Source: Haladaptatus halobius
GTDB lineage: Archaea; Halobacteriota; Halobacteria; Halobacteriales; Haladaptataceae
Direction of reading: 5' to 3'
DNA length: 64,000 bases
Assembly (NCBI RefSeq): GCF_020618475.1
Contig: NZ_CP085337.1
Coordinates: 62,001 to 126,000 of the forward strand
Shown: piece by piece, positions 8,981-17,972 of the stretch
Position numbering within the stretch: the stretch's first letter is position 1
Layout of the letters: the number at the start of each line of letters is the position of its first letter
The notes under the pieces: model-generated
What the model saw: only the letters and a program-made list of their open reading frames with translations
What the model was told of the DNA's origin: nothing
Databases searched by the model: none
Made by a program: the position numbers and the translations under genes

Positions 8981-9760
8981 CTATTGGTCGCCGCAACCCC
9001 ACCCGTACGCCTGCCATCCGCCGTCCGCGTACAGAACTTCGCCGGTGACGAAGTTGTTCCGCCCAACAAGAAAGAGCGCGCACTCGGCCATCTCCTCGAC
9101 CGTCCCGAACCGGTTCAAGGGGGTTCGGTCGCGGATATCGTCGTCGGTGTAACTTGCCGCGCTCTGCGTCTGATCCGTGATTTCGGTCCAGATGAACCCC
9201 GGCGCGAGCGCGTTGACGTAGATATCGTGTTCCGCCCACTCGACCGCGAGCGTCCGTGTGAGGTTGTTCACCCCGGCCTTCGACGCGCAGTACGGCGAGC
9301 GCATCTGGAGGCCGCGACCGCCCATCAGCGAGGACATGTTGAGAATAGCGCCGCCGTCTTCCTGTTCTATCATCCGCCGACCCGCCACCTGACACCCGAT
9401 GAACGTGCCGTTCAGGTCGACGTCGACGATGTTCCGCCACTCCTCGATATCAAACTCCTCGGCCCGGTCGAGCGTCGTGACGCCGGCGTTGTTCACCATG
9501 ACGTCGAGTCCGCCGAACGTCTCGACCGTCGTCTGGACGAGCGCCTCCATCGAGTTTGGATTCGTCACGTCGGCTTCGACGCCGATGGCGGTGCCCCCCG
9601 TGGACTCGATGGCCGTCGCGACATCCTCGGCGCGCTCCTGCGACCGCGAGTTGACAACGACGTTCGCCCCCTCCTCTGCGAACCGCTCGGCGATTCCGTT
9701 CCCGATTCCTTGGCTAGAGCCCGTGATGATCGCGGTCTGGCCACTGAGTTTCTCTGCCAT
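8981..9760 (-). CDS. SDR-family NAD(P)-dependent oxidoreductase, candidate fructuronate reductase of the hexuronate module
   Basis: 259 aa. Classical short-chain dehydrogenase: cofactor motif TGSSQGIG at 13-20, NNAG at 90-93, catalytic Ser143/144 and Tyr157-x-x-x-Lys161 (YCASK). Ends in an unusual Gly/Trp-rich tail. It is the third gene downstream of uxuA and uxaC on the same strand (67 nt after uxaC). Fructuronate must be reduced to mannonate between UxaC and UxuA; no bacterial-type UxuB (long-chain mannitol dehydrogenase family) is present, so this SDR is the natural candidate for that step. The substrate is inferred from context only; SDR sequences alone do not fix it. Confidence 0.85.
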   Translation of the reverse strand: MAEKLSGQTAIITGSSQGIGNGIAERFAEEGANVVVNSRSQERAEDVATAIESTGGTAIGVEADVTNPNSMEALVQTTVETFGGLDVMVNNAGVTTLDRAEEFDIEEWRNIVDVDLNGTFIGCQVAGRRMIEQEDGGAILNMSSLMGGRGLQMRSPYCASKAGVNNLTRTLAVEWAEHDIYVNALAPGFIWTEITDQTQSAASYTDDDIRDRTPLNRFGTVEEMAECALFLVGRNNFVTGEVLYADGGWQAYGWGCGDQ

Positions 9761-9827
9761 GCGTGTAGAATACCACCGACGACCTCTACTTCATTCTGTC
9801 GGTGTCGGGGGTGGGGCTTCGGCTCGC

Positions 9828-11195
9828 TCAGAGACCGTATAGCTCCTTCGGCCGGTCGTAGGCGACGTGCTCGACGAGTCGTCGAGCGTTCTCGAACGGA
9901 ATCTGCCCCCGTTCGACCATCTCGCCGACGACGGTGGCGAGCGTCCGCCGGAACATCTCGAAGCGCGACCCGTAGGAGACGATCTTCCGCGAGTCGCTGA
10001 CCATCCCGGCGGAGTTCGCGAGCAGATCCACGGCCGCGACGCGTTCGAGCTGGTTCGCCATCCCGAAAGGGCTGTCGTTGAACCACCAGGCGGGACCGAT
10101 GCTCACGTTGGGGTACGCGCGGGTCACGACCGTCGCGCTCGGATAGTGCGTCGGGTCGAGCACGTAGAGCACGATATCCATCTCGCCGTCGAAGGCGTCG
10201 AGGAAGTGGTCGAGTCCGCCGACGAGGTCGAGGTTCTGCGTCGAAACGTCGCCGCCGGCGTTGGGCCCGAGTTCCTCCGACACCGACTCCCGATAGTCGC
10301 GGACGGCTCCGATGTGCAGTTGGGTCACCCACCCTGCCTCGTTGTTCAGCTCGCCAATGAAATCGAGCAGGAACGCCTTGAAGTCCCGCACCTCCGCCGT
10401 AGACGGGTTCCTCCCCCGACGCGCCTTCTCGTACACAGCCTCCGCCCGCTCGCGGCTCACCGATTTCGAGGCGGGTTCGGTTCCCATGCCGATGTCGCAG
10501 GCGACGCAGCCGTGACCGACGAAGTAGTCGTGCGTCTCTTCGAGTGCGTCGAGGAATCCGGCGAAATCGTCGACGGGGTTCTCGGTCACGTCGTCCAGTT
10601 CCGAGACGAACGTCGACCATTCGTCGCGTTCGATCTTCATCGCGCGATCCGGTCGCCACGTGGGTCTGATTTCGACGCCCTCGACTTCGTCTTCTGCGCG
10701 TTCGTGGTACGTCAGTCGGGAGGTCGGGTCGTCGCTACTGCACAGCACCTCGACGTTCATATCTCGGAGCACCTGCTGCGGGCGCATCCGCGGCTCGGCG
10801 AGTTGCCTCGCCGTCTCCTCCCAGATTTCGTCGGCCGTGTCGGCGCTGATGGGCGTCTCGATGCCGAAGCGACGCTTCAGATCGAGGTGAACCCACTCGT
10901 AGGTGGGGTTGCCCGCGAAATCCGGGAACACCGCGGCGAGCGCGTCCCACTTCTCCCTGTTTTCGGCGTCGCCGGTTATCTTCTCTTCGGGAACACCCCG
11001 CTTGCGCATGAGTTGCCAGACGTAGTGATCCGTTGCGCCCTCGACCTCCCAGATGTCGTTCCACCGGTCGTTCCCAACGACCTCGGCGAGGTCGATGTGG
11101 TTGTGTGGGTCGACGACCGGGAGGTCGGCGATAGTCCGATAGAGTCGGTGCGCCGTCTCGGTGTCCAGCAGGTATCGCTCGTCGATGAATCCCAT
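9828..11195 (-). CDS. uxaC: Glucuronate isomerase
   Basis: 455 aa, close to the usual 460-470. Converts D-glucuronate to D-fructuronate (and often D-galacturonate to D-tagaturonate). Amidohydrolase-like TIM barrel; DPHNHID at 29-35 gives the first metal-binding histidines (His31, His33); further family-like blocks include CSSDDPT, QLHIGAVRDYR, and WWFNDSP-GMANQL, and the C-terminal motif VSDSRKIVSYGSR. A TATA-like box at 11220-11227 is about 28 nt before the ATG, so it may have its own promoter in addition to readthrough from uxuA 98 nt upstream. Confidence 0.95.
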   Translation of the reverse strand: MGFIDERYLLDTETAHRLYRTIADLPVVDPHNHIDLAEVVGNDRWNDIWEVEGATDHYVWQLMRKRGVPEEKITGDAENREKWDALAAVFPDFAGNPTYEWVHLDLKRRFGIETPISADTADEIWEETARQLAEPRMRPQQVLRDMNVEVLCSSDDPTSRLTYHERAEDEVEGVEIRPTWRPDRAMKIERDEWSTFVSELDDVTENPVDDFAGFLDALEETHDYFVGHGCVACDIGMGTEPASKSVSRERAEAVYEKARRGRNPSTAEVRDFKAFLLDFIGELNNEAGWVTQLHIGAVRDYRESVSEELGPNAGGDVSTQNLDLVGGLDHFLDAFDGEMDIVLYVLDPTHYPSATVVTRAYPNVSIGPAWWFNDSPFGMANQLERVAAVDLLANSAGMVSDSRKIVSYGSRFEMFRRTLATVVGEMVERGQIPFENARRLVEHVAYDRPKELYGL

Positions 11196-11219
11196 GGGCG
11201 TCTATGCTCGGACGCCGCC

Positions 11220-11227
11220 AATAAAAC
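11220..11227 (-). promoter_or_regulatory. TATA-like box for uxaC
   Basis: Minus strand GTTTTATT about 28 nt before the uxaC ATG at 11195. Confidence 0.45.
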
Positions 11228-11293
11228 TTCGGTACGGGGCACATCGGCGGTCGAATCACAGCGTCGTCGGTGCGTTCCGTCGTTCTGCGCGGA

Positions 11294-12256
11294 TCACCGC
11301 GCCGCGTCAATTTGCTCCAACAGCCCTCTCATGTAGCCGACTGCGTACAGCCGTCCCATGTCGGTGTAGCCGGCCATCGCCTCTTTTCGGTCTTCCTCGC
11401 CGACCATCTTCGGAACGTGGTCGGGGCGAATTGGCCCGTCGAATCCGACGTCCCGGTAGGCCTCCATCGCGGCGAGCATGTCCGTCTGCCCCTCCTCGTG
11501 CCACGTCTCGACGAAGGAGTCCGCCGTCCCTTCCACGTCGCGGAAGTGGACGAAGTGGATGCGATCACCGAACCGCCGAATCGTCTTTGGCACGTCGGCA
11601 CCCATGGCGGAGAAGTTCCCCTGACAGAAGGTCAGCCCGTGGTTCGGGCTGTCGTGGAGATCGAGGATGCGCTCGACGTTCTCCACGGAGGTGACGAGTC
11701 GCGGAACGCCGCGAACCGGCGATATCGGCGGGTCGTCGGGATGGAGTGCCAACTTGACCCCCGCCTCCTCCGCGACCGGGACGACCTCGTCCAGGAAGTA
11801 CGCCAGATTCTCCCAGAGTTCCTCCTCGGTGACGCCGGCCCTCGGATTCTCGGGTGCGCGCTCGGACTGTTCGTGGTTGTAGGCCGTCGTGAGCGACTCT
11901 CCTCGGAGCGGGACGGAGTCGGACGTTCGAAGGACACCCACCGGGTTCTCCGTCCAGACCCAGCAGTAGACGTCGACGCCGACTCGACCCATGTTTCGGA
12001 GCAATCGCTTGACGGTCGCTATCTCCTCGTCGCGGCCCTCCTCGCCGAGCACCGTTCGCTCCATCGGCGGGCGATCCTCTACCACGTCGAGCGAGAGTCC
12101 GTGGTCTTCGAAGCGGTTTCGAGTCCTGCGAAGCGAATCGTACGTCCACCACTCCTCCTCGCCCCAGAACCGAACGACCGCGCTTGAGAGACCGAGCTGT
12201 CGAGCTATCTGCCACCGCCGATCCGGGTGCGGCGGTAGCATCACCGTCAAATCCAT
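11294..12256 (-). CDS. uxuA: Mannonate dehydratase
   Basis: 320 aa, somewhat shorter than the about 390-aa enterobacterial enzyme but usual for archaeal and Gram-positive forms. Dehydrates D-mannonate to 2-keto-3-deoxy-D-gluconate. TIM-barrel metalloenzyme: conserved blocks include VYCWVWTENPVG, KLALHPDDPPISPVRG (metal His/Asp), LTFCQGNFSAMG, and HFVHFRDVEGT with metal-binding His and Asp near the C-terminal third. First gene of the minus-strand hexuronate operon uxuA-uxaC-SDR; TATA-like box at 12281-12290. Confidence 0.92.
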   Translation of the reverse strand: MDLTVMLPPHPDRRWQIARQLGLSSAVVRFWGEEEWWTYDSLRRTRNRFEDHGLSLDVVEDRPPMERTVLGEEGRDEEIATVKRLLRNMGRVGVDVYCWVWTENPVGVLRTSDSVPLRGESLTTAYNHEQSERAPENPRAGVTEEELWENLAYFLDEVVPVAEEAGVKLALHPDDPPISPVRGVPRLVTSVENVERILDLHDSPNHGLTFCQGNFSAMGADVPKTIRRFGDRIHFVHFRDVEGTADSFVETWHEEGQTDMLAAMEAYRDVGFDGPIRPDHVPKMVGEEDRKEAMAGYTDMGRLYAVGYMRGLLEQIDAAR

Positions 12257-12280
12257 GCTGCACAGTTCGCAAAGGCGCGT

Positions 12281-12290
12281 AATATAGGTT
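12281..12290 (-). promoter_or_regulatory. TATA-like box for uxuA operon
   Basis: Minus strand AACCTATATT, about 29 nt before the uxuA ATG at 12256. Confidence 0.45.
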
Positions 12291-12380
12291 GTGTCGACGC
12301 ACGGTGGTCGTGGAACGCGACCGCCGTCGGGAGCCGCTGTGGAATCGGTCGGACGAACTGGGGCCGACAGCGCCGATTAT

Positions 12381-12387
12381 TTTATAC
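12381..12387 (+). promoter_or_regulatory. TATA-like box for the gene at 12414
   Basis: TTTATAC about 30 nt before the ATG at 12414; this spacing supports that start over one 123 nt upstream. Confidence 0.5.
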
Positions 12388-12413
12388 CCCTCCGGTCACA
12401 CAGCTCCGATACG

Positions 12414-12779
12414 ATGAGTTCTAGGCCGCGTTATGAGGCGAGACTCGAAGACGATGTTCTTCACGTCGAACACGACGACGGATGGCTGAAGATCGCGCCG
12501 ATAGACGACATCGTAGAGTTGATCGGCGGGGAAACCTACACGCTGGAGTACGGCGACCGAGCGGCGGCGGTGTCCTGGCTCGATACGGACGAGCACGACG
12601 CCATCTCCTTCGACGTTCGCGAAACCGTCTTGGAGTTCGCGTACTCGGCGGCGTTCGTCGAGAACCTGAAGAACTGTCCGGTCGACGAATCCGGCGAATC
12701 CGGATATCCTAAGCGAGCGGAGCTTTTCGCAGACCTCGTGACGACGATCTGGGACGCGAAGGGGAATCTCGATGCTTGA
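12414..12779 (+). CDS. Conserved-looking haloarchaeal protein, unknown function
   Basis: 121 aa, very acidic, no signal or membrane segment, so cytoplasmic. A compact mixed alpha/beta pattern: short strands (EDDVLHVEHDDGWLKI, EYGDRAAAVSWL) then a helical C-terminus containing the only Cys. I do not recognise the family. Start at 12414 chosen because a TATA box lies 30 nt upstream and residues before it are Ser/Gly/Arg-rich and not protein-like. Divergent from the uxuA operon with which it shares a short promoter region; no evidence that it is functionally linked. Confidence 0.7.
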   Translation: MSSRPRYEARLEDDVLHVEHDDGWLKIAPIDDIVELIGGETYTLEYGDRAAAVSWLDTDEHDAISFDVRETVLEFAYSAAFVENLKNCPVDESGESGYPKRAELFADLVTTIWDAKGNLDA

Positions 12780-13508
12780 ACGCGATCGACGGTAGCAAAG
12801 CGTCGGCTTCTCGTGCGCTCTCCCCTGTCCACCGCCTTCGGAAATTGATATCTATGATAAAATATAGACAATACGAAGGATGAAGTGATAGAATACACAT
12901 AGTTGCGACGAAGAACCATCTATAAATGAATCAACGCCTGCGGAGACCGCGCTCCCCGTAGAGGCTTCGGTTCCTCCGGCGCGTCGCGGAACCTGGAAAC
13001 TCCGCTCGAGGCGTGAGTACGAGGAATGGGTCGAAACGCGGAAGTCGCTGAGAGGAATCGATAGTTTCCGAACATTACCTCCGAACCTCACGATTATCGT
13101 CGTAACGAACACCGCTCCGGAAGCGAATCGGAAGATCCAAAACTATCCGAACGTGCACGTGGCGACGAACAATCCTCCCGAGCCCCGGCACGTTCACCAT
13201 CGCTTCGTCGACGACGAACTCTTATAGAAGTAGTTGACGCTCCACGATAACATATATTCGGAGTGGTATTCCGAATGAATTTTCGCTTTCATATCAGCGC
13301 TACTGTCGGAAGTTGAGAGTGAACGGTTTCCGTTCGGGGAAACAGGCACTGAGCGTTCTCGAACGCTATCCCCTGCTCGTCGCGGTACGACCGAACGGTG
13401 ACTCCACGGAAGAACTCCGTTCGCCTCGAATTCGTTGGCGTCGCCGTCTACCTGCTCTGTCCCCTCCCCCGTTCTTCCGCGTCGTCCTCGAGCGAGTCGA
13501 CGCGGGAG
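12780..13508. other. Intergenic region holding one gene fragment
   Basis: 729 bp before the end of the copper ATPase gene. Contains the start-less open frame at 12892-13227; I see nothing else that can be supported. Confidence 0.5.
12892..13227 (+). pseudogene. Open frame without start codon, probable 5'-truncated gene remnant
   Basis: About 111 codons open between stops, ending at TAG 13225-13227, with no ATG and no GTG until near its end. Composition is coding-like toward the C-terminus (LTIIVVTNTAPEANRK, HRFVDDELL), which contains a hydrophobic strand and an acidic haloarchaeal tail. The family is not recognised. It looks like the 3' end of a gene whose start has been lost. Confidence 0.35.
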
Positions 13509-15782
13509 TTAATCCGCTGGTCGGGGGCTCGCGCGCGGAGAAACGCCTGGAAGCGATGGTAGGTCGAGGTCAACTCGTCGGAGGAACTGCGCGTTAATCG
13601 CAACGATGACCGTACTTAGCGACATTAGGAGCGCGCCGACCGCGGGCGACAGAAGGATGCCGACCGGCGCGAGCACGCCCGCCGCCAGCGGGATGGCGAC
13701 CACGTTGTAGCCCGCTGCCCAGACCAGATTCTGTTGCATCTTCCGATAGCTAGCACGACTCAGTTTGATGAGCCGAACCACGTCGAGCGGGTTGTTCTGT
13801 ACGAGGATGATATCCGCCGACTGCACCGCGACGTCCGTCCCGCTCCCGATGGCAATACCGATGTCCGCCCGGGTGAGCGCGGGAGCGTCGTTGACCCCGT
13901 CGCCGACCATCGCCACGAGTTTCCCCTGTGCTTGCAGTTCGGCGACCTTTCCGTCCTTATCTCCGGGCAGCACTTCGGCGAAGACGGTGTCGATGCCGAG
14001 TTCGCCGGCGACGGCGGTCGCGACGTCTTCGCTATCACCGGTCAGCATCGCCACCTCGATGCCCAGTTCGTGGAGCGCGTCGACGACCCGATAGCTCGAC
14101 TCCCGAACGACGTCGGCGAGAGCGAAGGCGGCGATCACCTCGTCATCTCGCACGAGGTACACGACGGTCTGTGCGTTCTCCCCGGCGCGTTCCGCGAAGT
14201 CCGCGAGTCGGGGCGGGACGTCGCGCTCGAACTGCGAGAGGAGGTTCGGCCCGCCGACGTACACCGTCTCGCCGTTCACGGTCGCTCGGACGCCGCGACC
14301 CTTGAGTGCCTCGAACGTCGCCGCGGTCGGGGTCGTGACGCCGCGTTCGTCGGCGGCGTCGCGGACGGCCTCCGCGATCATGTGTTCCGAGTCGCCCTCG
14401 ACGGCGGCGGCGAGCGCGACCGCATCCTCCTCGGCGACGCCGTCGACAGTGCCGATGTCCACGACGCCCTGTTCCCCCTCCGTGAGCGTCCCTGTCTTGT
14501 CGAACATCACCGTATCGATGTTGAGAGCCTGCTCCATGGCGATTCGGTCTCGCACGAGCATCCCGTTGCGCGCGGCGAGCGACGTGTTGATGGCGACGAC
14601 GAGGGGGATAGCGAGTCCGAGCGCGTGCGGACACGAAATGACGAGCACGGTTACGGCGCGTTCGATGACGGCCGCGTCGAACGACGTTGCGACCGTCCAC
14701 GCGATGGCGGTGACCGCCGCCGCCGTCACCGCGACGTAGAACAGCCAGCCCGCCGCACGGTCGGCCAACATCTGGGTTCGGGAGCGACTCCCTTGGGCCT
14801 CTTCGACGAGGCGCATGATTCCGGCGAGCGCCGTCTCGTCGCCCGTGGCGGTGATGCGGACGCGGAGGCTCCCGTCGCCGTTGATGGTGCCCCCGATGAC
14901 TTCGTCCCCCGGCTCCTTCGAGACGGCTCGGGACTCGCCCGTGATCATCGCCTCGTTCACGTCGGAGTCGCCCTCCTCGACCACGCCGTCGGCGGGCACG
15001 TTCGCTCCGGGGCGTACGAGGACGAGATCGCCCTCGTGGAGGTCGCTCACCGGAACTTCTTCGGTCTCGCCGTCGGGCGTGAGGCGCTCGGCGGTGTCGG
15101 GAATCAGCTGCGCGAGTTCGTCGAGCGCGCCGGACGCGCGCCGGACGCTCCGCATCTCGATCCAGTGACCGAGGAGCATGATGTCAATGAGCGTCACGAG
15201 TTCCCAGAAGAACGCCGCTGTCGTCGGGACGACGACGCTCGCCAAGCTGTAGACGAACGCGACGCTGATCGCCATCGAGATGAGCGTCAACATCCCCGGT
15301 GCGCGCTCCCGGAGTTCCGGAACCGCCATCCGGAGGAACGGCACGCCACCGTATCCGAAGACAACCACCGCGAACACCGGATTAATCCACTCGCTGCCGG
15401 GGAACGACGGCACCGAGAATCCGAGCCAGTCTTGGAGCGTCTCGCTGTAGAGAAGAACCGGAATCGAGAGGAGCGTCGAGACGAAAAACCGCCGTCGGAA
15501 CAGCTGTTCATGGCCGGCGTGCATCCCGCCGTGGTTGTCATGGTCGCCGTGGCCGTGGTCGCCTCCCCCGTGGCCTGCGTCGTGTTCGTACTGGTCTTCG
15601 ACCTCGTGCTCGGCTTCGTCAGCGTCTTCGGCCTCCTCTTCGAGCATCGACCGTTCTACCTGCGATTCTTCTCGTTCGCCGTCGGACATGTCCTCACTCA
15701 CCTCGTTTACGTGGTGTCCGTCGCGGCTAGCGCGACGGTCGGAGGATTCCTCCTCACCGCTCGAATTTCCGTGCTCATCCAT
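13509..15782 (-). CDS. copB: Copper-type P1B ATPase, CPH (CopB-like) subclass
   Basis: 757 aa. Membrane pump moving copper (or a related soft metal) across the cytoplasmic membrane, usually outward. The N-terminus is acidic then His-rich (about 64-92, HGGGDHGHGDHDNHGG) in place of a CxxC ferredoxin-like metal domain. Transmembrane CPH motif at 384-386; phosphorylation site DKTGT with Asp428; TGES near 281-284; hinge MVGDGVNDAP near 620. CPH rather than CPC places it with CopB-type pumps. TATA-like box about 22 nt upstream. A small Cys-containing gene is divergent at 16097. Confidence 0.93.
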   Translation of the reverse strand: MDEHGNSSGEEESSDRRASRDGHHVNEVSEDMSDGEREESQVERSMLEEEAEDADEAEHEVEDQYEHDAGHGGGDHGHGDHDNHGGMHAGHEQLFRRRFFVSTLLSIPVLLYSETLQDWLGFSVPSFPGSEWINPVFAVVVFGYGGVPFLRMAVPELRERAPGMLTLISMAISVAFVYSLASVVVPTTAAFFWELVTLIDIMLLGHWIEMRSVRRASGALDELAQLIPDTAERLTPDGETEEVPVSDLHEGDLVLVRPGANVPADGVVEEGDSDVNEAMITGESRAVSKEPGDEVIGGTINGDGSLRVRITATGDETALAGIMRLVEEAQGSRSRTQMLADRAAGWLFYVAVTAAAVTAIAWTVATSFDAAVIERAVTVLVISCPHALGLAIPLVVAINTSLAARNGMLVRDRIAMEQALNIDTVMFDKTGTLTEGEQGVVDIGTVDGVAEEDAVALAAAVEGDSEHMIAEAVRDAADERGVTTPTAATFEALKGRGVRATVNGETVYVGGPNLLSQFERDVPPRLADFAERAGENAQTVVYLVRDDEVIAAFALADVVRESSYRVVDALHELGIEVAMLTGDSEDVATAVAGELGIDTVFAEVLPGDKDGKVAELQAQGKLVAMVGDGVNDAPALTRADIGIAIGSGTDVAVQSADIILVQNNPLDVVRLIKLSRASYRKMQQNLVWAAGYNVVAIPLAAGVLAPVGILLSPAVGALLMSLSTVIVAINAQFLRRVDLDLPSLPGVSPRASPRPAD

Positions 15783-16096
15783 GTGTCATCCTTGTGTATG
15801 ACTATACGGTCTCACGGACAAAGGATGTGTGGGTAGTTCACCGCTTTCCAGCCCGCTTACAGTAATAGATCGGGGAGCACGCTCCGCCCTAACCGTGACG
15901 CGGGTTCGACCATCCGTATCTACGAATCGTCACCACGACGGAGGTTCTCCATCGGCGGTGCGAGGGTGAGTTCCCACGCAGTGGACGTCCACGATACGTA
16001 CCGCCACCACGCACGGACACTCGCTACCTCGCCACTGGAACGCGTCAACGTATCGGGAAAAATCACAAACAACACGATATCGTCGGTGAAATCACG
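15783..16096. other. Divergent promoter region, 314 bp
   Basis: Between copB (minus) and the small Cys protein (plus). Apart from the copB TATA-like box nothing distinct was recognised. Confidence 0.4.
15801..15808 (-). promoter_or_regulatory. TATA-like box for copB
   Basis: Minus strand CGTATAGT, about 22 nt before the ATG at 15782. Confidence 0.35.
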
Positions 16097-16408
16097 ATGG
16101 GTGAGCACACCGAAACGGTCGAGGGATACGTCATGAGCGGAGGCTGCATTCGGAAGAACGCACGCGACGAACTCCTCGAAAACGCCCGGAAACACACCCG
16201 AGACTGCGCACTGATGGGACACTGCCTCGAGAGCGGGTACGGTATCGTCACGGAGGACGACCGACTCGTGATGCTCGACCCGGAAGCGACGCGGCAAGTC
16301 GTCGACTCCGTCGAGGCAACCGATATTGAGGAGGGCATCCGATTGCACGTAACCCGCGAAGCGGAAGACGGCCGGATGGAGACGACCGACGTCGAAGACA
16401 TCAGCTAA
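16097..16408 (+). CDS. Small Cys-containing protein, possibly metal-related
   Basis: 103 aa. Three cysteines at 17, 37 and 43, with a His-containing pattern around them (KHTRDCALMGHCLESGYG), then a strand-rich tail (GIVTEDDRLVML). The spacing recalls small bacterial proteins of unknown function with Cys-x-H...Cys...Cys then G(L/Y)xG before a short beta segment, sometimes found near metal or redox genes; that similarity is from memory and weak. No signal peptide. Divergent from copB, which makes a metal-handling role conceivable, but the sequence does not prove it. Confidence 0.7.
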   Translation: MGEHTETVEGYVMSGGCIRKNARDELLENARKHTRDCALMGHCLESGYGIVTEDDRLVMLDPEATRQVVDSVEATDIEEGIRLHVTREAEDGRMETTDVEDIS

Positions 16409-16509
16409 CTCCCCGTTCCGGATCCACCTGCGGTAGTACGACCGCGTCGGCGAGACGACGGCCGAACGATTCCTCGATTACGTACACGAAAATTTAGCCA
16501 ATACGTGAA

Positions 16510-16517
16510 TTTTTATC
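16510..16517 (+). promoter_or_regulatory. TATA-like box for malate synthase
   Basis: TTTTTATC about 32 nt before the ATG at 16546. Confidence 0.5.
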
Positions 16518-16545
16518 ACGCTCTGGGTTGACGGTACACCCGCTT

Positions 16546-17847
16546 ATGGCAACGGAGAAGCGCAAACGAGCGTTCGTGCGATCCTTTTTCACGTCACCGA
16601 CCGCCGTCGAAGAGGATGACACCGCGAAGATGCTACGCAAGGCCTCGCAGCTTCGAGGGATGCAGGCTCCCGACGTCTGGGTGCCTGATAACGAAGACGC
16701 GACGGCACCCAGTATGCGTGACGAGGGTGTCGAGAACATCCTGGACGTGATTTCGGAGCATGGTGAAGCGTTCCCCGGCGAAATCCACCCCCGCGTTGTC
16801 TGGCACAGGGACGACCCTGAGACCAGGCGACGCGGGTTCGAACACATGATGCGTCTCGCCGACCCCGACGAGGGGGCGATCCAACACATCGACGGATTCG
16901 TGGTCCCCGAAGTCGGCGCTATCGACGACTGGAAGAAGGCCGACGAGTTCATCACCATCGTCGAGTCCAAACACGGTCTCGAGGAGGGGTCGTTATCTAT
17001 GTCGCCCATCATCGAGAGCGGAGAGGCCGAACTCGCGATGTCCCGCATCGACGAGGAGATCGGGAAACGGTCGAACAATCTGGAACGGCTCTTCCTCCTC
17101 GTCGACGGCGAAGTTGACTACACCAAGGACATGCGCGCCATGACCCCGACGGGTGATCTCCCCCCGTGGCCGGAGCTGCGACACAACACATCTCGCGCGG
17201 CGAGCGCGAACGGGTTGATCGCCGTCGACGGCCCTTACGACGACATCAGGGACGTGGAGGGCTATCACGAGCGGATGACCGACAACCGGGCGAAAGGGAT
17301 GCTCGGCATTTGGTCGCTGACGCCCGGTCAGGTAGTGGAGGCGAACACAGCTCCCCTACCGCCCGAGGTGGGAACCTACTTATTGGATGTCGACGGGAAG
17401 ACCGTCGAACTCGAGCGGACTGACGACGACGCTCACGCGTACGACGGGGACGACGTTGAACTCGAAGCGCTCGGGGACGGGCGATACCGACTGAAGACGG
17501 GCGGCGAGAAGCGCGAACTCGACGAAGACGAACTTCGCAAGGAGCTACGCGATCGGACGCAGTACGTCATGGCCATGGACGACTACGTCGACTCGATGGA
17601 GGAGTTCGAGGAGGCCAAGGCCGCGGGGAAGGGTGCCATCTCGATGACGCGGACGGCGAAGTTGGTTTTCGACGACACCGAGGTCGAAGTGACACGGGAT
17701 CGAATGTGGGACGAGGCCACCTATCAGGCGGCACAGACCCCGATAACGCTGTTCCAAGAGGTGTACGAGGCTCGTCCCGACCAGCGAGACGACCTCAGGG
17801 ACACGTACGGCGAGGAGGTCGTGGATCGCGCCATGGAGGTCGGATAA
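16546..17847 (+). CDS. aceB: Malate synthase, haloarchaeal type
   Basis: 433 aa. Condenses glyoxylate with acetyl-CoA to malate (glyoxylate cycle). The sequence follows the short haloarchaeal malate synthase known from Haloferax volcanii almost throughout: FFTSPTAVE at the N-terminus, APDVWVPDNEDATAPSMRDE, GEIHPRVVWHRDDPET, LVDGEVDYTKDMRAMTP, and near the end DRMWDEATYQAA. Length matches that enzyme. The start at 16546 is preferred to one 18 nt upstream by the TATA spacing. Isocitrate lyase, often beside aceB in haloarchaea, is not in this window. Confidence 0.95.
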   Translation: MATEKRKRAFVRSFFTSPTAVEEDDTAKMLRKASQLRGMQAPDVWVPDNEDATAPSMRDEGVENILDVISEHGEAFPGEIHPRVVWHRDDPETRRRGFEHMMRLADPDEGAIQHIDGFVVPEVGAIDDWKKADEFITIVESKHGLEEGSLSMSPIIESGEAELAMSRIDEEIGKRSNNLERLFLLVDGEVDYTKDMRAMTPTGDLPPWPELRHNTSRAASANGLIAVDGPYDDIRDVEGYHERMTDNRAKGMLGIWSLTPGQVVEANTAPLPPEVGTYLLDVDGKTVELERTDDDAHAYDGDDVELEALGDGRYRLKTGGEKRELDEDELRKELRDRTQYVMAMDDYVDSMEEFEEAKAAGKGAISMTRTAKLVFDDTEVEVTRDRMWDEATYQAAQTPITLFQEVYEARPDQRDDLRDTYGEEVVDRAMEVG

Positions 17848-17972
17848 CGGTCGCGGACGGCGGTACCGACGCCGTCTCATGCGGCACATTCTCGTCTTAG
17901 CTGCTCGCATAGCCGTCTCCGAGTGCTACCTGATTCACCGTCATTTAGAAAAAGGAGTTACTCGCCCGCCGA

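Noticed and set aside
9565..10659. A 364-codon minus-strand frame across uxaC and the SDR
   Set aside because: Arg-rich frame overlapping two real genes out of phase; the real frames carry the catalytic motifs.
9867..11336. A 489-codon plus-strand frame opposite uxaC
   Set aside because: Mirror of uxaC codons; no recognisable protein features and low-complexity Arg/Val content.
13734..15836. A 700-codon open frame on the plus strand opposite copB
   Set aside because: It is the antisense shadow of the copper ATPase; residues are Arg/His/Val/Asp-rich with no domain, a normal effect of G/C-rich codons in a haloarchaeal gene.
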